From positions 1 through 33,290 of IMG/VR virus record IMGVR_UViG_3300033143_003383: DNA of 33,290 nucleotides; one strand, written 5' to 3'. Made by a program: the position numbers and the translations under genes. Positions 1 through 6,377 of the stretch are shown here, one piece after another; positions within the stretch are counted from its first letter, which is position 1; each line of letters begins with the position of its first letter. The notes beneath the pieces were generated by a model, which was given only the letters and a program-made list of their open reading frames with translations, made no database searches and had not been told where the DNA came from. The stretch is from a virus.

Positions 1-1
1 G

Positions 2-400
2 ATGGTATCCATTTCAGCATCCATGTGCACAGCATTCTTTAATCAACAAATTATCGATACGGTAACCGACAATATGTGGGCGTTCTTTGACGCGCGCGTG
101 TACAACCTCCCCGTAGACGAAGTAGCGAACTATTTTGTTTGGCGCCAACAAGACGCGACCAGAAATAGCATAAATATGTTGGGGCAGTTTTACTTTTCCC
201 ACAAAGAATTACAAGCCAAGAATACTGACCAAGTTCAAGAAATGCTTTTTAGTAAGCACGGCGTGAACTGGAATGATATTCCTACGTGGCAAAAACGTGG
301 GTATTGTGCTAATGCTGTTGGGATGGATAATGAAATCCCAATCTTTACACAAGACCGCGACTATATCGAGCAACACCTGCGCGCGGATAACGAGTGGTAA
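2..400 (+). CDS. Thg1-like tRNA(His) guanylyltransferase family protein, C-terminal part (cut by window edge)
   Basis: The visible 132 residues match the C-terminal half of the Thg1 / Thg1-like (TLP) family, which adds nucleotides to tRNA 5' ends in the 3'-5' direction: G-1 on tRNA(His), or 5'-end repair in TLPs. Seen: a run like ARVYNLP followed by NYFVWRQQDATRNS (about 31-56), then FSHKEL, GVNWNDIP and the KRGYC segment (about 65-102), all in family order. The catalytic N-terminal metal-binding part lies upstream of the window. The reading frame is open to the left edge, so the ATG at 2 is probably internal. Family membership is fairly sure; whether it acts on tRNA(His), damaged tRNAs or the tmRNA encoded 4 kb downstream cannot be told from this fragment. 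Confidence 0.85.
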   Translation: MVSISASMCTAFFNQQIIDTVTDNMWAFFDARVYNLPVDEVANYFVWRQQDATRNSINMLGQFYFSHKELQAKNTDQVQEMLFSKHGVNWNDIPTWQKRGYCANAVGMDNEIPIFTQDRDYIEQHLRADNEW

Positions 401-402
401 AT

Positions 403-615
403 ATGACAGACGGGGAAACAAATATGGAAGAGTCGTCGGAGCAGGAACAGACATTTTTGCATGAAGATGTAGAAGTTAGAAAAACAGGAAGGATAGCTTC
501 AAGAGCGTTGCGAAGAGGTAAGACTGACGAACGTGTGGAAATAACTCCCGTTAATAAAATAGATGGCGCATGGCAAAAGTGGGTGCGACATACAGACTTA
601 TATGAGATAGAATAA
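403..615 (+). CDS. Hypothetical protein, acidic N-terminus and basic middle
   Basis: Not recognised. About 70 residues from the ATG at 403; the frame also allows a GTG at 394 that overlaps the upstream stop codon. The N-terminal third is rich in Glu and Gln, followed by a basic patch (KTGRIASRALRRGK) and a C-terminus containing WQKWVRHTDLYEI. The stop codon overlaps the next ATG (TAATG), indicating translational coupling. No signal peptide or membrane segment is seen. Confidence 0.6.
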   Translation: MTDGETNMEESSEQEQTFLHEDVEVRKTGRIASRALRRGKTDERVEITPVNKIDGAWQKWVRHTDLYEIE

Positions 616-908
616 TGAATGAAAATGAATTAGAAAGTGAAAAAATTGTAGTGGAATTAACTGACGATAACTATGATGCGTTAATGCGCATGTTCGTTGA
701 ACAGTTCTTACGTGAAGAATCCTTAGCAACGTTTCATGATTACATCAACGATGGTGCCGATACTACTACTGCATTGTCGAAAGCTGTTATAAATGAAATG
801 GTTATCCGCGCTCTTATAGATAAAATTGAACGTGAAGAATTCGCAGCGGTACTTAAAAATAATCATAACAAAGAAGCCAACAATGACGACACTGAAGACT
901 CACGATAG
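615..908 (+). CDS. Hypothetical acidic protein
   Basis: Not recognised. 97 residues, strongly acidic, predicted mostly helical, no cysteines and no membrane segment. Its ATG shares a base with the preceding stop codon. Its last 26 bases overlap the start of thymidylate synthase (ATG at 883), so the two are probably translationally coupled. A small unknown early protein of the nucleotide-metabolism operon is the most that can be said. Confidence 0.6.
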   Translation: MNENELESEKIVVELTDDNYDALMRMFVEQFLREESLATFHDYINDGADTTTALSKAVINEMVIRALIDKIEREEFAAVLKNNHNKEANNDDTEDSR

Positions 909-1857
909 CGAATACATCGCCTTAGTAAAAAACATTTTAGAAAATGGTATTAAGAAAACCGACCGCACGGGTACGGGAACCATTAGTTTACCGTTCCAAC
1001 AAATGCGCTTCGACTTATCGGACGATAGTATACCATTATTAACAACCAAGAAAATGCATACCAGAAGTATCATTTATGAAATACTGTGGTACTTGCGTGG
1101 CGACACAAACACCAAATTTCTTAACGATAACGGTGTAAAAATTTGGGATGAGTGGGCGGACGAAAACGGTAACCTTGGACCCGTCTATGGTAAGCAATGG
1201 CGCGATTGGGGTGGTCACAATAAGCTACCTACAGCAACAGGGGCACCACTATATGATGATATAGAAGGCGTTGACCAAATTGCACGTGTCATTGACCAGT
1301 TAACAAATAATCCCGATGACAGACGTATTATCGTTAATGCTTGGAACGTTGGCGAAATTGAACTTATGGCTTTGCCACCATGTCACGCCATGTTCCAGTT
1401 CTGGTCAGCGGAACTTTCATTAGAACAGCGCGAAGAATGGTTGGTTGCTTCCAAAAAACCACAGCAATATGATTGTCCAATGACGGACGAAGGCAAACAC
1501 GAAAGGTACGACAGACATGATGTTCCACGCAGACAACTGCGTTGTCATCTTTATCAGCGTTCTTGTGACGTAGGCTTAGGCGTCCCATTCAATATCGTAC
1601 AATATAGTATCCTTACACACATGATTGCTAAAGTGACAAACCATGTCGCAACAGAATTTGTATGGACTGGTGGTGACGTTCACATATACAGTAACCATAT
1701 AGAACAATTAAACGAACAGATTAAACGAACCTATTTCCCATCACCAACATTAAAGCTGGAACGGGACATAGAAAGCATTGATGATTTTACCTACGAAGAC
1801 TTTGTCATAGAAGGGTATGATTATCATCCCATAATAAAAATGCCAGTGGCGGTGTAA
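883..1857 (+). CDS. thyA: Thymidylate synthase (ThyA type)
   Basis: Converts dUMP to dTMP using methylene-tetrahydrofolate. The start at 883 (MTTLKTHDSEY) is chosen because the family begins there; an upstream in-frame extension has no family match. Motifs in order: DRTGTGT (27-33), WYLRGDTN (69-76), GPVYGKQWRDWG (99-110), the active-site segment LPPCHAMFQF with nucleophile Cys167, YQRSCD (214-219), GVPFNI, and GGDVHIYSNH. At 325 residues it is longer than E. coli ThyA (264). Much of the excess is a hydrophilic insertion of about 29 residues between Cys167 and YQRSCD (about 174-210). Followed by two unknown genes and DHFR, which regenerates the folate oxidised by this enzyme; together they form the phage dTMP-supply module. 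Confidence 0.97.
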   Translation: MTTLKTHDSEYIALVKNILENGIKKTDRTGTGTISLPFQQMRFDLSDDSIPLLTTKKMHTRSIIYEILWYLRGDTNTKFLNDNGVKIWDEWADENGNLGPVYGKQWRDWGGHNKLPTATGAPLYDDIEGVDQIARVIDQLTNNPDDRRIIVNAWNVGEIELMALPPCHAMFQFWSAELSLEQREEWLVASKKPQQYDCPMTDEGKHERYDRHDVPRRQLRCHLYQRSCDVGLGVPFNIVQYSILTHMIAKVTNHVATEFVWTGGDVHIYSNHIEQLNEQIKRTYFPSPTLKLERDIESIDDFTYEDFVIEGYDYHPIIKMPVAV

Positions 1858-1858
1858 A

Positions 1859-2188
1859 ATGAATTCATTCACATTAAAATCAAAAGGTATAGCCTCAAAA
1901 TTCCTTCATAAAACGGTAACGGAATTCATCAACGAAATAATTGATGAATTTTCAATACTATATGCACACGATGTCCATCGTGATGCTATCCTTGAAGTTA
2001 TTGATGAATTTTTTGAAGAGCTTGCAGAAGAAGGAAAAATATCACAATACAACGTTATCTGTGATAATCGCAATAACAATGAAGTGCTGGCAGATGCTGG
2101 CATTACAAACCTTGAAATTCGATATTTGCAAGACAATTGCTACGGCATGACAGTATTGAATTATGTAATAATTTCGGACAAAGAATAA
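1859..2188 (+). CDS. Hypothetical protein in the thyA-DHFR operon
   Basis: Not recognised. 109 residues, starting 1 base after the thyA stop. Helical and acidic in the middle (FINEIIDEFSILYAHDV, then a Glu-rich stretch). No cofactor or catalytic motif is visible and there is no membrane segment. Its stop overlaps the start of the next gene (TAATG), so it is part of a coupled run between thymidylate synthase and DHFR. Confidence 0.6.
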   Translation: MNSFTLKSKGIASKFLHKTVTEFINEIIDEFSILYAHDVHRDAILEVIDEFFEELAEEGKISQYNVICDNRNNNEVLADAGITNLEIRYLQDNCYGMTVLNYVIISDKE

Positions 2189-2397
2189 TGCACTCACCAT
2201 ATTTAACAGATAAAGCAATAGAAGAAATGCACGAACGTTCCAAATTGGAAATTGAGGCATTCGAATTACTCGCACTAATTGTTGCAGAATTTGAATCTGA
2301 CCCGATGTCGGTACAATGTTTTGACCTTCGTATTGTTGAACGCGCAAAGCGTGTTGTTGCAAAATTAAAAACCACAGACCCGGTGTGGTTGCGGTGA
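2188..2397 (+). CDS. Small hypothetical helical protein
   Basis: Not recognised. The frame extends upstream to a TTG at 2137, but the ATG at 2188 overlaps the previous stop codon and is the likely start, giving 69 residues (MHSPYLTDKAIEEMHERSK). Amphipathic helical character, no motif. It ends 3 bases before the DHFR start, so it belongs to the same operon. Confidence 0.55.
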   Translation: MHSPYLTDKAIEEMHERSKLEIEAFELLALIVAEFESDPMSVQCFDLRIVERAKRVVAKLKTTDPVWLR

Positions 2398-2400
2398 TGT

Positions 2401-2949
2401 ATGAGTTTTAAGGAAAGAATACCACCATTAACAATAATAGTCGCTGTAGACGAAGCAGGTGGGTTTGGAAAAGATGGTAAAATTCCATGGTTCTTTCCCG
2501 AAGACCTAAAGCATTTTCAGACCACTACCACTGGCGGGGTTTGTATAATGGGCAGGCACACCTACACCGATATGTTCGAGATGATACAATCGAAACGCAA
2601 AGACCCTGAAGGGCAAATTGATGACCCTATCCTGAAGGGCAGGGAATCATATGTCGTTACAAGCAATCCAGATTATGAAGCGCATGGCGCCACGGCAGTA
2701 AGTGGAATTCATCAAGCAATTCAATGCCTTGAAATAGGCGACAACAGACCAGTATTCATCCTTGGTGGATGGCGGATGTTCCAAGAGGCACTCGCTTTTA
2801 CAGAAACGATATATATGACTGTAGTCAAAGGAAAAACATATGACTGCGACAAGTTCTTCCCTATTGATGTTTTGAACAAAAACTTCGAAATAAAAGGGGG
2901 AACAGAGACAGATGATTTATCTTTTATAACTTACAAAAGGAAAAAATGA
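2401..2949 (+). CDS. folA: Dihydrofolate reductase
   Basis: Reduces dihydrofolate to tetrahydrofolate with NADPH, recycling the folate oxidised by the neighbouring thymidylate synthase. Seen: TIIVAVDEAGGFGKDGKIPW (11-30), the substrate-binding acidic residue Asp35 in FPEDLKHF (equivalent to Asp27 of E. coli), the NADPH-site segment CIMGRHTY (48-55), a second nucleotide segment near SYVVTSNP, and FILGGWRMFQEAL near residue 120. 182 residues, close to phage and bacterial type I DHFRs. The stop overlaps the next ATG (ATGA). Same order as in many T4-like phages, where td and frd are neighbours. Confidence 0.95.
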   Translation: MSFKERIPPLTIIVAVDEAGGFGKDGKIPWFFPEDLKHFQTTTTGGVCIMGRHTYTDMFEMIQSKRKDPEGQIDDPILKGRESYVVTSNPDYEAHGATAVSGIHQAIQCLEIGDNRPVFILGGWRMFQEALAFTETIYMTVVKGKTYDCDKFFPIDVLNKNFEIKGGTETDDLSFITYKRKK

Positions 2950-3158
2950 CTATGGGAATTGTTTGCATTGGAGGTATAGAAAAGGATATAACATACACAA
3001 TATATGAAGATGAAGAAGGCGATTATATAGCAACGGTAAAGAACCATAACGAATTAAAAACAGAAACATTTCATAAATCCACCCCGGCGAAGAAGTGGAT
3101 TAATAGAATGTTAGACATATGCAATAGTGAACAAAATGAAATTGATAGATTTAGTTGA
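2946..3158 (+). CDS. Small hypothetical protein
   Basis: Not recognised. 70 residues with an N-terminal beta-rich part (GIVCIGGIEKDITYTIYEDEEG, paraphrased as two strands with an acidic turn) and a C-terminal helix. ATGA overlap with DHFR upstream; its 3' end overlaps the acb1-like gene by 23 bases. Probably a small early protein of unknown role. Confidence 0.6.
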   Translation: MTMGIVCIGGIEKDITYTIYEDEEGDYIATVKNHNELKTETFHKSTPAKKWINRMLDICNSEQNEIDRFS

Positions 3159-3666
3159 AGAAAAAGACGATAGCAAAAAAGGAACATACGCGGGTGTGCG
3201 GTTTAGTAAAGAAACCATTGATGGTATAAAAGAATACATCAAAGATAACGATATTCCAAACCACACAAAATTTCACAAGATGCACACCACGCTGTTGTAC
3301 AGCCGCGAGTATTGTCCCGATTACGTGCCTGCGGGTAAGTTTGAAGAAGCGATGCACGGCAAACCAGAAGAATTTGAAGTATGGGATTCACAACCAGACG
3401 ATGACGACCATGTTGCAAAGTGTTTGGTTATGAGGTATACTTGTCCTGAATTGGTTAAACGTCACAAAACCTTGATGGATGAACACAACGCAACTTACGA
3501 TTTTGATGAATACAAACCACACGTCACATTTTCGTATGACATTGGTGACATGAAAATCAAAGACTTACCAAAATTTAAAGGTAAGATTGAACTTGTGGAA
3601 GAATATGGCGAGGACCTGAACCTTGATTGGGCGAAGGATAATTCGGATATTACCGAAAAAGATTAA
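3136..3666 (+). CDS. acb1: Acb1-type anti-CBASS phosphodiesterase (T4 57B family)
   Basis: A 2H-phosphoesterase-like protein that closely follows the T4 gene 57B product, known as Acb1, which hydrolyses cyclic oligonucleotide messengers and so blocks CBASS abortive defence. From the ATG at 3136 (a GTG at 3127 is also in frame) it has 176 residues. The two HxT catalytic motifs are H50-T-T52 in MHTTLLYSR and H129-V-T131 in KPHVTFSYD. The family framework is present too: GTYAGVRF, an IP segment before the first motif, CPDYVP after it, and PELVKRHK...EHNATYDFDEY before the second motif. Its location among early metabolic genes fits early anti-defence expression. Family knowledge gives the function; substrate range here is inferred. 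Confidence 0.88.
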   Translation: MKLIDLVEEKDDSKKGTYAGVRFSKETIDGIKEYIKDNDIPNHTKFHKMHTTLLYSREYCPDYVPAGKFEEAMHGKPEEFEVWDSQPDDDDHVAKCLVMRYTCPELVKRHKTLMDEHNATYDFDEYKPHVTFSYDIGDMKIKDLPKFKGKIELVEEYGEDLNLDWAKDNSDITEKD

Positions 3667-4337
3667 CCTTTTCGTTTACGCCTATTACGCTCTATTTGGT
3701 ATGCCCGGCTTTTCCTTGTTTTATAACCTGCACTAAGAACATATCCTTCGGGTTGTTCGCCGGGACGACAAACACACCGTTTTTCCGTCACGGGGTCAAT
3801 ATACCATTTCTTTCCAAACTGCGGATTTTTTGAACCCTTTATTGATTCACTGTGGGTTTTGTTCGCTCGCTCGCGCTGTTCCCTTGTATGCCCCACACTA
3901 CCACGCATTAGAGCTGATGTGCAATTCATCTTCTCACTGTCACTTGCACCATTATACCAATTTTTGTATTTTTTAACACGCTCGTCTTGTACTTCTTTAG
4001 TTCTTGCTTTTTCTAATGCGGCTTGTTTTGTCGCCGGGTCGTTGTTGATGTGATTCCATCCACCCCTGCCACCAATGCGGATATTATACGTATCTTTGCG
4101 CACTACGAAGTCTTCATTGACTATTTCACACTCAAGAGAATACATATGTTCGTCATTATCGACAATATGCAATATTTCCTTTTTGAAGTTTTCAACTCCA
4201 TACTTTGCCATAGCAGCTTCCAATATTTTACTAGAACCCATATAGCCATCATTTGAGTCGGCTGTCTGATGCGCACCTACGTAAATTTTATTGTTGACAA
4301 TATTTGTTATTTGATATATAGTATATAAAGTAGTCAT
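3663..4337 (-). CDS. GIY-YIG homing endonuclease (Seg-like, freestanding)
   Basis: One of two genes on the minus strand. The N-terminal nuclease domain shows the GIY-YIG signature in variant form: YTIYQITN (5-12) and NKIYVGAHQT (16-25). It continues with DGYMGSS, KYGVENFKKEIL, the catalytic-Glu segment SLECEIVN, and YNIRIGGRGG. The C-terminal part is basic and contains KNPQFGKKWYID and a PEGYVLSAGYK element like the DNA-binding tails of T4 Seg enzymes. 224 residues. Its stop codon overlaps the convergent acb1-like gene by 4 bases. Its 5' end overlaps the presumed promoter of the tmRNA gene on the other strand. Such enzymes cut intron-less or gene-less alleles and spread their own flanks, so the adjacent tmRNA may travel with it. 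Confidence 0.88.
   Translation of the reverse strand: MTTLYTIYQITNIVNNKIYVGAHQTADSNDGYMGSSKILEAAMAKYGVENFKKEILHIVDNDEHMYSLECEIVNEDFVVRKDTYNIRIGGRGGWNHINNDPATKQAALEKARTKEVQDERVKKYKNWYNGASDSEKMNCTSALMRGSVGHTREQRERANKTHSESIKGSKNPQFGKKWYIDPVTEKRCVCRPGEQPEGYVLSAGYKTRKSRAYQIERNRRKRKG
4294..4322 (+). promoter_or_regulatory. Sigma70-type promoter for the tmRNA
   Basis: TTGACA (4294-4299), a 17-base spacer, and TATAGT (4317-4322). The predicted start near 4329 is just ahead of the permuted tmRNA. It lies inside the 5' end of the antisense homing endonuclease gene. Confidence 0.7.
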
Positions 4338-4605
4338 ATGACTATTTATCGCTGTAATAAACGGTTGACAATAAGCAATCTTGGACGCGGCTTCGAAGCC
4401 GCCACTTACACTAATTGTGCTACAAATGAACTTTGTGGGTGAATTGGATTCGACAGGGTGTAGACGATAAACCCACAGCGCGGTTAAGCAATCACCCGTA
4501 ATTGAAAGAAACTTAAAATAAATGCAGCTAATGACTCATTTTATGGTGATTTCGCTATAGCAGCGTAAACCATGCGGGGGTAACGCCTTGTAACCCAATA
4601 GTTTT
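4329..4605 (+). ncRNA. ssrA: Circularly permuted (two-piece) tmRNA gene
   Basis: Transfer-messenger RNA rescues stalled ribosomes and tags the nascent peptide. The acceptor half comes first: GGACGCGG followed by a T-arm (GCGGC-TTCGAA-GCCGC, 4387-4402), the 3' acceptor strand CACTTAC (4403-4409) and A73 (4410). After a 24-base intervening stretch comes the coding half: the 5' acceptor strand GTGGGTG (4435-4441), then TTGGATTCGAC (4444-4454), the tmRNA 5' hallmark, then the tag frame. GTGGGTG and CACTTAC form a full 7-bp stem with a G3-U70 wobble and A73, the alanine identity elements. CGATAAA (4465-4471) can pair with TTTATCG (4345-4351) as part of helix P2. This order is that of alphaproteobacterial permuted tmRNAs. 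Oddities: CTA rather than CCA follows A73, and the T-loop has 6 rather than 7 bases. Piece ends are estimates. Confidence 0.88.
4524..4568 (+). other. tmRNA tag-peptide reading frame
   Basis: The codons GCA GCT AAT GAC TCA TTT TAT GGT GAT TTC GCT ATA GCA GCG TAA encode AANDSFYGDFAIAA and stop. The Caulobacter tag AANDNFAEEFAVAA has the same length and ends the same way, and the E. coli tag also ends in LAA. The resume codon may be GCA at 4524 or GCT at 4527; if it is GCT, the first Ala of the 14-residue tag comes from the charged tmRNA. The C-terminal hydrophobic-Ala-Ala end is the known recognition element for ClpXP. Confidence 0.88.
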
Positions 4606-4650
4606 GAAGGGACAACCGATATGCACAAATTCTTCGGTTGTCCCTTCTTA
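4606..4650 (+). terminator. Rho-independent-type terminator after the tmRNA
   Basis: Perfect 14-bp inverted repeat: GAAGGGACAACCGA (4606-4619) and its complement (4634-4647), with a 14-base loop, followed by TTATTTCT. It closes the tmRNA transcript before the late promoter of the ClpP-like gene. The U-run is weak, so termination may be partial or the hairpin may be a processing signal. Confidence 0.65.
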
Positions 4651-4660
4651 TTTCTGGCTT

Positions 4661-4668
4661 TATAAATA
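4661..4668 (+). promoter_or_regulatory. T4-type late promoter (TATAAATA)
   Basis: Exact TATAAATA, the T4 late -10-like core read by gp55-programmed RNA polymerase, 26 bases before the ATG of the ClpP-like gene. No -35 element is needed for this class. Confidence 0.65.
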
Positions 4669-4694
4669 TCAGTATATAAATTATAGGAAATAAT

Positions 4695-5297
4695 ATGACT
4701 GATATTAAAAACGCAAGAAATTGTGAAGAAGTAGAAGAAGAAGTTAAGGCGTTTGAATACTTTGAACAGCCCCTTATTTCAAAAGTACATCATTTTTATC
4801 TAAGCGGTATAATATTAGAACCTGCGGCATACGTTAAGATGATTCATATCATCAACATCGCACAACCACAAGATACGATTTATATTCATTTAAACACACC
4901 CGGTGGTTACTTACATACTGGTATTCAGATTGTTAACGCTATGAAAAACTCCGAAGCCACTGTTGTATGTAGCTTAGAAGGCGAAGCAAAATCTTTAGGT
5001 TCATTAATATTCCTCGCAGCAGACCAATTTTTCGTTCACGACAACAGTCTTATGATGATTCATAACTTTAGTGGTGGCATTTACGGTAAGGGTAAGGAAG
5101 CTGAAATGGAAATGATAGCCTCACTGGAATGGTTTGCAGACATCGGCGATAAGTATTATATCCCATTTTTAACCAAAAAGGAATTTGAGGGAATTGTAAA
5201 TGATAGTGATATTTGGTTACACGCGCCAGAAATTCGCACCCGCCTCGATAAAATGGTTAAGATAAAAGAAAAAGAATTAAAGAAAACTATGGGTTGA
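4695..5297 (+). CDS. ClpP-like ATP-dependent protease proteolytic subunit
   Basis: 200-residue serine protease of the ClpP fold (E. coli ClpP precursor 207). Seen: LNTPGGYLHTGIQIVNAM (66-83), the catalytic Ser100 in GEAKSLGSLIFLAAD, the catalytic His123 in LMMIHNFSGG, and a likely catalytic Asp162 in NDSDIWLHAPE, aligning with the Asp of the RDRFLSAPEA segment of ClpP. A short acidic N-terminus precedes the domain and a Lys-rich tail ends it. No ATPase partner is visible in the window, so it would need host ClpX/ClpA or act alone. It lies directly after the tmRNA gene and carries its own late-type promoter. Possible roles are degradation of tmRNA-tagged proteins, altered host ClpP specificity, or late proteolysis such as head maturation; the sequence cannot decide between these. 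Confidence 0.85.
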   Translation: MTDIKNARNCEEVEEEVKAFEYFEQPLISKVHHFYLSGIILEPAAYVKMIHIINIAQPQDTIYIHLNTPGGYLHTGIQIVNAMKNSEATVVCSLEGEAKSLGSLIFLAADQFFVHDNSLMMIHNFSGGIYGKGKEAEMEMIASLEWFADIGDKYYIPFLTKKEFEGIVNDSDIWLHAPEIRTRLDKMVKIKEKELKKTMG

Positions 5298-5328
5298 TGT
5301 TTTGTTTGTTGTGTGATAATATTCCTCG

Positions 5329-6348
5329 ATGGATAATACATTAGAAAAAATAATAAATCAACATGTCCAGCTTCAACCTAAAAGCCAAAAGGGCTGGCAA
5401 GCAGTAAGATGTCACGTATGTAACGACCACACGCGCAAGGGGCTTCGTGGCGCGTTTAAATTTGAAAATGGTATCACTGACTACAAATGTTGGAACTGTG
5501 GTCATTCGTCCCGCTACGACCCCGAAGTAAACGAATATTATTCTAAAAACATGATAACAACGCTTGATGCGTTTGGAATACCCGATGATGAATATAAAGA
5601 GATTATCTTATCATCCCCTGCGTGGCAGAACGGTGGTAATACAAAGAAGGATGAAGTTCGTAAGGCGAATGTATCGATTGAGCCGAAATCAATTGCGGTT
5701 CCCGAACACTTCTATTACTTAAAAAATGCAAAACCCGACGACTACGTTGCAGATGCTGCTAATGAATACTTAGAAGAACGCGGGATTGACCCAAACACAT
5801 ACCCATTTATGTTATCGCATAAAGCAGACAATCCACGCTTGCATAAATGGTTGGGGCGTGTTATAATTCCAATATATAAGAATAATAATTTAATATATTA
5901 CATCGGTCGGGCGTTATATGACGCTACAAAGAAATATGAAACCCCCGCCATATCAAAAGAAAGAATTCTATATGGATTTGATAAATTATTTGACTATGAA
6001 GATAAATCCCCACTGTTTGTAATTGAAGGGTGGTTCGATGCGCATGCAATCGATGGTGTTGCAGTAATGGGTAACATAATAACCGAATCGCAGCGCCAGT
6101 GGCTCGATAAGAGTCCACGCAAAAAGATTTATATACCAGACACCGAAGGTGATGGTATGCGTGCTGCAATGCAAGCATTAGACTACGGCTGGAGTATATC
6201 CACCCCAGATTTGGGTTTAAATGCAAAAGACATGGATGAAGCGGTGCTGAAATATGGAAAGATGTTCGTTATCCAAAAAATATTGGCAGCAGAAACATCA
6301 GATAAAGTTGATGCAGAAACCTTCTTAGGTAACTACTGCACATCTTAA
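5329..6348 (+). CDS. DNA primase, T4 gp61-like
   Basis: Makes RNA primers for lagging-strand synthesis together with the replicative helicase. 339 residues, almost exactly the length of T4 gp61 (342). The N-terminal zinc-binding domain has C28-x2-C31 and C54-x2-C57, the latter in the CWNCGH segment. A central linker is followed by the catalytic TOPRIM domain: RVIIPIY and YIGRAL lead into FVIEGWFDAHAI, with the key acidic residues Glu233 and Asp237, then IPDTEGDGM with Asp271 and Asp275. Start ATG at 5329; a TGTGATAAT sequence just upstream (5312-5320) could be a weak promoter. It is followed by the recombination genes uvsY-like and uvsW. Confidence 0.93.
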   Translation: MDNTLEKIINQHVQLQPKSQKGWQAVRCHVCNDHTRKGLRGAFKFENGITDYKCWNCGHSSRYDPEVNEYYSKNMITTLDAFGIPDDEYKEIILSSPAWQNGGNTKKDEVRKANVSIEPKSIAVPEHFYYLKNAKPDDYVADAANEYLEERGIDPNTYPFMLSHKADNPRLHKWLGRVIIPIYKNNNLIYYIGRALYDATKKYETPAISKERILYGFDKLFDYEDKSPLFVIEGWFDAHAIDGVAVMGNIITESQRQWLDKSPRKKIYIPDTEGDGMRAAMQALDYGWSISTPDLGLNAKDMDEAVLKYGKMFVIQKILAAETSDKVDAETFLGNYCTS

Positions 6349-6377
6349 AATAATAATAACAACAATAAGGTATAAAA

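Noticed and set aside
4365-4370. TTGACA as a second promoter before the tmRNA coding half
   Set aside because: No -10-like hexamer lies 16-18 bases downstream; the sequence there is the GC-rich T-arm of the acceptor half.
4435-4650. Ordinary one-piece tmRNA with its 3' end downstream of the tag
   Set aside because: No T-arm or strand complementary to GTGGGTG is found between the tag and 4690; the matching acceptor strand is upstream at 4403-4409.
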